Positions 6,076 through 8,763 of a stretch of 8,763 nt of DNA are shown here, piece after piece (the first letter of the stretch is position 1; each line of letters opens with the position of its first letter). Below the pieces are notes generated by a model. It was not told where the DNA came from. It saw only the letters and a program-made list of their open reading frames with translations, and made no database searches. A program made the translations under genes and the position numbers. Source of the DNA: an uncultured Lachnospiraceae bacterium (lineage in GTDB: Bacteria > Bacillota_A > Clostridia > Lachnospirales > Lachnospiraceae); contig CAJKKX010000076.1 in NCBI GenBank assembly GCA_905200565.1, positions 1 through 8,763 of the forward strand, written 5' to 3'.

Positions 6076-8223
6076 CTACATGGATTTTCTCTCCGCGATC
6101 TCCGCCATCTTCGCATCATTCAGACGGGTATCCCCATGCACACGGCTGTATGACAGATAACCGTTCATCCGGTCGATCTTTGTCAGATTTCTGGAACCGC
6201 ATTTCGGGCAGACGTCCATCTCCAGTTCTTCATAACCACAATCGTCGCAGTATGCCAGGGACAGATTTACCCCTTCATAATAGCCAAGCTCCATTGCCCT
6301 TCGGATCAGGCTTTTGATTGCCTCGATGTTATAGCTGATCGGATAACGGACATACTGGATTTTTCCGCCGTTGCACAGCTCCCAGAAACGCCCTTCCAAA
6401 TCCTGCTTTTCGATCGGGGTAATGTCCTCGGTCACATGGCAGTGGAAACTGTTGCTCACATACGGCCTGTCGGAGACATTTTCCACGATACCGTACATTT
6501 TCCGGAACTGCTCTACCTGCAAACCGCAGAGACTTTCTGCCGGCGTACCATAAATGGCATACAGCCAGCCATCCTCCTCTTTAAACTGCGTTACCTTTTT
6601 ATTGATGTATTCCAGAACCTCCAGCGCAAACTCACCGTCCTCCGCAATGGATTTTCCATTGTACAGCTCCTGAAGCTCATTTAACGCTGTAATTCCAAAA
6701 GAGGAAGTCATGGGCTTTAACAAAGGCTTAATCCGGTCATGCGGGTCCAGATGCCCTCCGTAAAACCCTCCCTCGCAGTAGGCCAGAGGATTCGTGGAAG
6801 CCCGCATATTTCCAAGATATTCATACGTTCTGATATGCAGGTTTCGAATCATTTCCAGATAATAATCCAGCACCTCATAAAAATCCCTGCTCTCCGAGCG
6901 GGACTTTGCCAGAATCATCGGCAGATGCAGGCTTACCGCCCCCACATTAAATCTTCCGACAAAAACCGGCCTGTCCTCTTTATCCGCCGGATACATGCCG
7001 CCTCTCTCGTACCAGGGACTCAAAAACGCGCGGCACCCCATCGGGCTTATAACCTTTCCATACTGCTTATACATACTGGAGATATAACCCTTCCCTGTCA
7101 TAGACAGCCAGTCCGGGTACATCGTCTTTGCGGAACACTGGATTCCTGCCTCAAAGACATCCTCGCATTCCCCGCCCTGCCCGTGGAGTTTCTCATCATA
7201 CAGAAATACAATCTTCGGAAAGAGCACTGGTTTACGGTTGCCCGGCTTGCCCTGTCCCTTCTGGTGTACTTCCAGAAGAGAAATACATGCCATTTTTGCA
7301 AAACGCTCCGTCCCAAGCCCCAGTGTAACGGTTACAAACGGATAATCTCCTCTGGACGATCCTACCGTATTCAGCTTGTACTCGATGCCCTGCCAGCCCT
7401 GGTCGTAATCGCGCTTCACCTTATCGAGCGCATACTGCTTCGCCCGCTCCTGAACGCCGTCCCAGGAGGCATCCATGTATTTCAGAAATTCTTCCACATA
7501 TTTTTTGTAGCTCTTCTCTGCATAGGGCGCGAGGATCTTGTCGACCTCCGGCACCGTAAAGCCGCCGTACTGCTGGCTGGCCGCGCTGAGCACGATATCC
7601 CCGATCACGTCAAAGGCCACGTCCAATGTCTTCGGCTCATTGTACCAGATATTTCCCATCTCGAAACCGCCGCTCAAGACCTCATTGACGTCAAACAGGC
7701 AGCAGTTCATCGTATCGCGTCGTGCTGACATATCGTGGATATAGATATATCCGTCCCGGCATGCCTGAAGCTCCTCGACGGTCATAAAGAACTTCTGGTA
7801 TAAAGATTTATTCAACTCATTGAAGATCAGGCTGCGCTTCGTGGAGACGAGAGCACTGTCCGTATTGCTGTTCTCCTTGTCGCCGATGTACATGATGGAC
7901 TGGCTCTTTTTGTAGACTTCATCGAGCATCTGGACGAAATCCTGCTTATAGTTGCGGTAATCGCGGTAGCTCTTCGCGACCACCGGGTTGACGCGCTCCA
8001 AAGCGCCCTCGACGATGTTGTGCATCTGGGCGATCGGGACTTCCGCCTCATCCAGGTCCTCCGCTTTTTCTTCCACAAATTCACAGATAAACTTACTCTC
8101 GGCCTTCGAGAAGTTAATCATCGCGCGGTTTGCAGACTTATTTACCGCTGCCAGGACTTTCTGGACATTAAACTCCTCTTTCGTCCCGTCTTTTTTGACT
8201 ACTTTGATCTCACTGCATTTCAT
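6076..8223 (-). CDS. nrdD: Anaerobic (class III) ribonucleoside-triphosphate reductase, catalytic subunit
   Basis: The 715-residue glycyl radical enzyme reduces ribonucleoside triphosphates to dNTPs under anaerobic conditions. It opens with an ATP-cone at about 1-95 (KKDGTKEEFNVQKV), the allosteric activity domain. The ten-stranded barrel carries Cys174/Cys175 in MNCCLFD and Cys397 in SPMGCRAF, corresponding to the conserved active-site cysteines of NrdD. Near the C-terminus, Cys659, Cys662, Cys672 and Cys675 form the zinc-binding CxxC pair. Gly688 in RMNGYLSYSR is the predicted radical glycine, in the RxxGY motif. The protein is full length and intact. The ATG at 8223 overlaps the scpB stop in an ATGA and follows GGGGAGGA about 9 nt upstream, so translation is coupled to scpB. 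The activase NrdG needed to form the radical is not encoded next to it in this window. Confidence 0.97.
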   Translation of the reverse strand: MKCSEIKVVKKDGTKEEFNVQKVLAAVNKSANRAMINFSKAESKFICEFVEEKAEDLDEAEVPIAQMHNIVEGALERVNPVVAKSYRDYRNYKQDFVQMLDEVYKKSQSIMYIGDKENSNTDSALVSTKRSLIFNELNKSLYQKFFMTVEELQACRDGYIYIHDMSARRDTMNCCLFDVNEVLSGGFEMGNIWYNEPKTLDVAFDVIGDIVLSAASQQYGGFTVPEVDKILAPYAEKSYKKYVEEFLKYMDASWDGVQERAKQYALDKVKRDYDQGWQGIEYKLNTVGSSRGDYPFVTVTLGLGTERFAKMACISLLEVHQKGQGKPGNRKPVLFPKIVFLYDEKLHGQGGECEDVFEAGIQCSAKTMYPDWLSMTGKGYISSMYKQYGKVISPMGCRAFLSPWYERGGMYPADKEDRPVFVGRFNVGAVSLHLPMILAKSRSESRDFYEVLDYYLEMIRNLHIRTYEYLGNMRASTNPLAYCEGGFYGGHLDPHDRIKPLLKPMTSSFGITALNELQELYNGKSIAEDGEFALEVLEYINKKVTQFKEEDGWLYAIYGTPAESLCGLQVEQFRKMYGIVENVSDRPYVSNSFHCHVTEDITPIEKQDLEGRFWELCNGGKIQYVRYPISYNIEAIKSLIRRAMELGYYEGVNLSLAYCDDCGYEELEMDVCPKCGSRNLTKIDRMNGYLSYSRVHGDTRLNDAKMAEIAERKSM

Positions 8224-8763
8224 GATATGGAATCCTCCCCGTAAGCCTCGTTGTTTTCTATCTCTTTCTCGTTCTCATTCTCATCTGCATCTTCTTCCGG
8301 ATCTTCGTCATCATCCAGCAGATGACCTTCCTCATCGATCCTCAGGTTCAGCTCTTCCTCAACCTCACTCCGGATCTCTTCTCTTTGCTCCACATTCATC
8401 TCCGGGAGCTGTTCCGTGGATCCGACGCCGAAACGGCGCAGGAATTCCTCGGTCGTCGCAAAAAGTGCCGGGCGGCCCGGCGCATAGACGAGATCGTATT
8501 CCACAAGCCGGTTGACCGCATGGTCCGATTTTACCCCACGGATCTTCTCGATATCGGCCTTGGTGACCGGCTGCTTGTAGGCGATGATCGCCAACGTCTC
8601 CATCACCACATCCGACAGGATCTGCTTTTTCGGCGTTGCCGCGACACGGATCAGATTTTCATAATAATCCACACGGCTGCACATCTGGTAGCTGTCATCC
8701 AGCCGCACGATCTGCATGCCAGCTTTTCTCTTGTCATATTTTTCCTTCAGGCGCTCCACGGCC
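8220..8763 (-). CDS. scpB: Segregation and condensation protein B, 5' end outside the window
   Basis: About 180 residues are visible and the frame stays open to the window edge. ScpB pairs with ScpA and SMC to form the bacterial condensin that compacts and segregates the chromosome. Diagnostic blocks are the segment after ILSDVVMETL (IIAYKQPVTKADIEKIRG), VKSDHAVNRLVEYDLV, APGRPALFATTEEFLRRFG and the closing STEQLPE. Family members begin roughly 45-50 residues earlier, so most of the first winged-helix domain is missing from view. The codon at 8757-8759 is a GTG within the frame and is not taken as the start. The wing between VEYDLV and APGRP looks about seven residues shorter than the usual ...EVGRLDAPGRP. 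The C-terminal tail from about 8318 down to the stop is very acidic. ScpA would be expected just upstream, outside the window. Confidence 0.94.
   Translation of the reverse strand, partial: AVERLKEKYDKRKAGMQIVRLDDSYQMCSRVDYYENLIRVAATPKKQILSDVVMETLAIIAYKQPVTKADIEKIRGVKSDHAVNRLVEYDLVYAPGRPALFATTEEFLRRFGVGSTEQLPEMNVEQREEIRSEVEEELNLRIDEEGHLLDDDEDPEEDADENENEKEIENNEAYGEDSIS

Noticed and set aside
5861..6160. Possible small plus-strand gene spanning the nrdD-redox gap
   Set aside because: It overlaps the 5' end of the redox gene and the 3' end of nrdD, has no ribosome-binding site, and the translation is hydrophobic AT-driven sequence without a recognisable pattern.
6739..7728. Plus-strand open frame of 329 codons antisense to nrdD
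   Set aside because: The nrdD frame is intact with all catalytic residues, and the antisense translation shows no family motif. It is a by-product of codon bias.

Overview
The window looks like ordinary chromosome of an anaerobic Gram-positive bacterium in the Clostridia, most likely a gut Lachnospiraceae. This is inferred from an oxygen-sensitive class III ribonucleotide reductase, a C_GCAxxG-type redox protein, a Trk-type potassium system, ScpB, strong AGGAGG-like ribosome-binding sites and mid-range GC. There are no mobile elements, CRISPR arrays or RNA genes, and I see no previously undescribed system.

All eight genes lie on the minus strand, so transcription runs from high to low coordinates. 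At the high end is the C-terminal three quarters of scpB (chromosome condensation; its 5' end is outside the window). Its stop overlaps the start of nrdD, the anaerobic ribonucleotide reductase. A 183-bp AT-rich gap follows (5893-6075), the only sizeable non-coding stretch. It holds two TATAAT boxes 20 bp apart on the minus strand and a strong interrupted hairpin, and is read as the promoter and leader of the next unit.

That unit has six tightly packed genes (gaps of 1-14 bp): a small cysteine-rich redox protein, tcdA (tRNA t6A to ct6A), trkA and trkH (K+ uptake), a compact metal-dependent amidohydrolase, and a DMT/EamA transporter. Ribosome-binding sites often lie inside the preceding gene, which suggests translational coupling. 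A 60-bp gap with an extended -10 promoter then leads to the first 31 codons of pyrH (UMP kinase), which runs off the low-coordinate edge.

The functions mostly belong to core physiology: nucleotide supply (nrdD, pyrH), chromosome segregation (scpB), tRNA modification (tcdA) and ion homeostasis (trkAH). The points most worth a second look are the apparently shortened wing hairpin in ScpB, the absence of an adjacent nrdG activase, the stripped-down amidohydrolase paired with a transporter, the altered second nucleotide-binding motif in TrkA, and the structured leader upstream of the redox gene.
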